Part shown: one piece after another, positions 33,314 to 34,383 of the stretch | Layout of the letters: each line of letters begins with the position of its first letter | Numbering within the stretch: the first letter of the stretch is position 1 | Assembly (NCBI GenBank): GCA_910595855.1 | Contig: CAJVCJ010000071.1 | Location: 1 to 34,383 of the forward strand | DNA length: 34,383 nucleotides | DNA from: Candidatus Thioglobus vulcanius | GTDB taxonomy: Bacteria > Pseudomonadota > Gammaproteobacteria > PS1 > Pseudothioglobaceae | Reading direction: 5' to 3' | Made by a program: the position numbers and the translations under genes | Notes under the pieces: generated by a model | The model's input: only the letters and a program-made list of their open reading frames with translations | What the model was told of the DNA's origin: nothing | The model's database searches: none

Positions 33314-34383
33314 TTACAACTTATGACTTAAGTCTTGCTCTTTAAATCCAATTAATTTTACATGTCTATTTTTACCCAAAGCAAGCACCTTAAAACTCTC
33401 ACCCATAGCACTAGGCAGCACCAATTGCTTTACTTGCTGAGCTAGGCTAATACGCTTATTCTCATCAGTTTCGTTTAGTAAATATTCATCAATTCCTAAA
33501 GAAATTAAAAATAATGCCTGGGTGGCGTAACCAGAAACCTTAAAACCTGAAAGCCTTGCCTGATCTGCAATGTCAGAAAAATTGACAGATGTTGTAATAT
33601 CTTGCTCGCCAATATTAACAAAAGGATTTTCGCTTGACTTGTGTTGATGATAGCAACGCAATGTACCATCAATACGCTGCGGATGAAAATATTCATCCCT
33701 ATGCATGCCATAATCAATCAATAAAATTAGCGCATTATCCAATACACCATACAATGAATCAATCCAGGCTATAGCTTGCTGATTGATTTCAGTAGTATAG
33801 CCTTCACTCATTAATGGCGGAAATTTAAAAGTATCCTTTTGGATTATTTGATCTTTAACTTTCCAATTAAATGTATCTTGGTCGATGTCAACACCTAGCT
33901 CATAAAATATATTATCTTTTTGAATAATTCGCTTAGCTGGCATTGCATCCAACACCTCATTGGCAATAACGACACCATTAAATGCTTGCGGCAGCTGATC
34001 AAGCCAAATAACGCGCTCCAATAACTCTGGTAGGGCCTTGGCGATAGTTTTCTTTTGCCTGTGTCGTAATTCAGCACTTAATTCTAGAATGTAGTAATGC
34101 ATTGGCAGGCAGTCTAAACGACCCAGTTCAAATAAAATTTGAGCAGCAAGCACGCCACTACCAGCGCCAAACTCTAAAATATCATCGGTTTTTTTTAATA
34201 CCTGGGCACACTGCTTAGCCAAACAAAATCCAAATAAATCCGAAGTTTCAGGGGCAGTAACAAAATCACCCTTCTCGCCAAATTTTTCCGAACCTGAGCG
34301 ATAATAGCCCAATTTTGGATAATACAAGGCCAATTGCATAAATTCATCAAAACCTATTGGTGCTTGATTTTGTATAATAGAGT
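33314..34383 (-). CDS. MidA/NDUFAF7-family SAM-dependent methyltransferase, 5' end missing
   Basis: The reading frame is open to the right edge. Before the in-frame ATG at 34337-34339 it continues as IGFDEFM, and the family starts as xIxFxxFMxxALYxPxxGYY, so the real start lies outside the window. Visible: ALYYPKLGYY, GDFVTAPETSDLFG, the SAM-binding loop DILEFGAGSGVLA, the ELSAELRHRQ helix and IANEVLDAMPAKR. In mitochondria NDUFAF7 dimethylates an arginine of a complex I subunit; the bacterial substrate is not known to me. It begins the minus-strand string with uppP and pepN. Confidence 0.88.
   Translation of the reverse strand, partial: SIIQNQAPIGFDEFMQLALYYPKLGYYRSGSEKFGEKGDFVTAPETSDLFGFCLAKQCAQVLKKTDDILEFGAGSGVLAAQILFELGRLDCLPMHYYILELSAELRHRQKKTIAKALPELLERVIWLDQLPQAFNGVVIANEVLDAMPAKRIIQKDNIFYELGVDIDQDTFNWKVKDQIIQKDTFKFPPLMSEGYTTEINQQAIAWIDSLYGVLDNALILLIDYGMHRDEYFHPQRIDGTLRCYHQHKSSENPFVNIGEQDITTSVNFSDIADQARLSGFKVSGYATQALFLISLGIDEYLLNETDENKRISLAQQVKQLVLPSAMGESFKVLALGKNRHVKLIGFKEQDLSHKL

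Noticed and set aside
1..34383. tRNA genes, CRISPR arrays, insertion sequences, prophage
   Set aside because: I saw no cloverleaf-like block, regular repeat-spacer pattern, transposase or phage gene on either strand.

Overview
The window is gene-dense, AT-rich bacterial chromosome that reads as a gammaproteobacterium with a compact genome. valS, guaB, aceE, rseC, hpf, the ilvB-ilvN-ilvC / pssA / leuA order, pepN and lpxC all look gammaproteobacterial. Spacers are short, many genes overlap by 1-20 bases, and several clusters are pared down. The overall look resembles the marine sulfur-oxidiser group that includes SUP05/Thioglobus and the reduced clam/mussel symbionts. That placement is an inference from gene order and composition. 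There is no insertion sequence, prophage, CRISPR array, rRNA or tRNA that I can support; this is core chromosome.

Layout. (1) 1-887, minus strand: yhbQ-like GIY-YIG gene, rof-like Rho-inhibitor gene, and the 5' part of a umuD-type SOS peptidase gene running off the left edge. (2) 933-8455, plus strand: one tight string of valS, a YgiM-like SH3 membrane protein, guaB, a 2-oxoglutarate (2OG) oxygenase, a RoxA/YcfD-type ribosomal hydroxylase and an EamA transporter. (3) 8444-12802, minus: a one-domain voltage-gated cation channel, a HopJ-family gene, aceE (no aceF nearby) and rseC. (4) 12848-14221, plus: algC-type phosphohexomutase. (5) 14396-17024, minus: an RluA-family pseudouridine synthase, mgtE and hpf. 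(6) 17185-19522, plus: an unrecognised 67-residue protein with its own strong promoter and terminator, then argD-argF. (7) 19526-26401, minus: amino-acid biosynthesis (ilvB, ilvN, ilvC, pssA, leuA) followed by a HolD-like gene and queH. (8) 26466-34383, minus: midA-type methyltransferase, uppP, pepN, pncC, dusA, ftsA and lpxC.

How the genes work together. The ilv/leu genes carry the branched-chain pathway from pyruvate; a short leucine-rich reading frame just before leuA suggests leucine-sensitive control. argD and argF supply two steps of arginine synthesis. uppP and lpxC serve the cell envelope. Four genes act on the translation machinery (valS, roxA, dusA/queH for tRNA modification, hpf).

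Best leads: (a) a UmuD homologue with a LexA-like DNA-binding extension and a 25-bp near-perfect palindrome sitting on its own promoter and start codon; (b) ftsA directly followed by lpxC with ftsZ missing, together with a degenerate nucleotide-binding loop in FtsA; (c) pepN, whose conserved N-terminus has no ATG/GTG/TTG and appears to start at AUU; (d) a recurring arrangement of a TATAAT-type hexamer 6-7 nt before ATG, predicting leaderless mRNAs; (e) a channel filter with the acidic pattern of engineered calcium channels.
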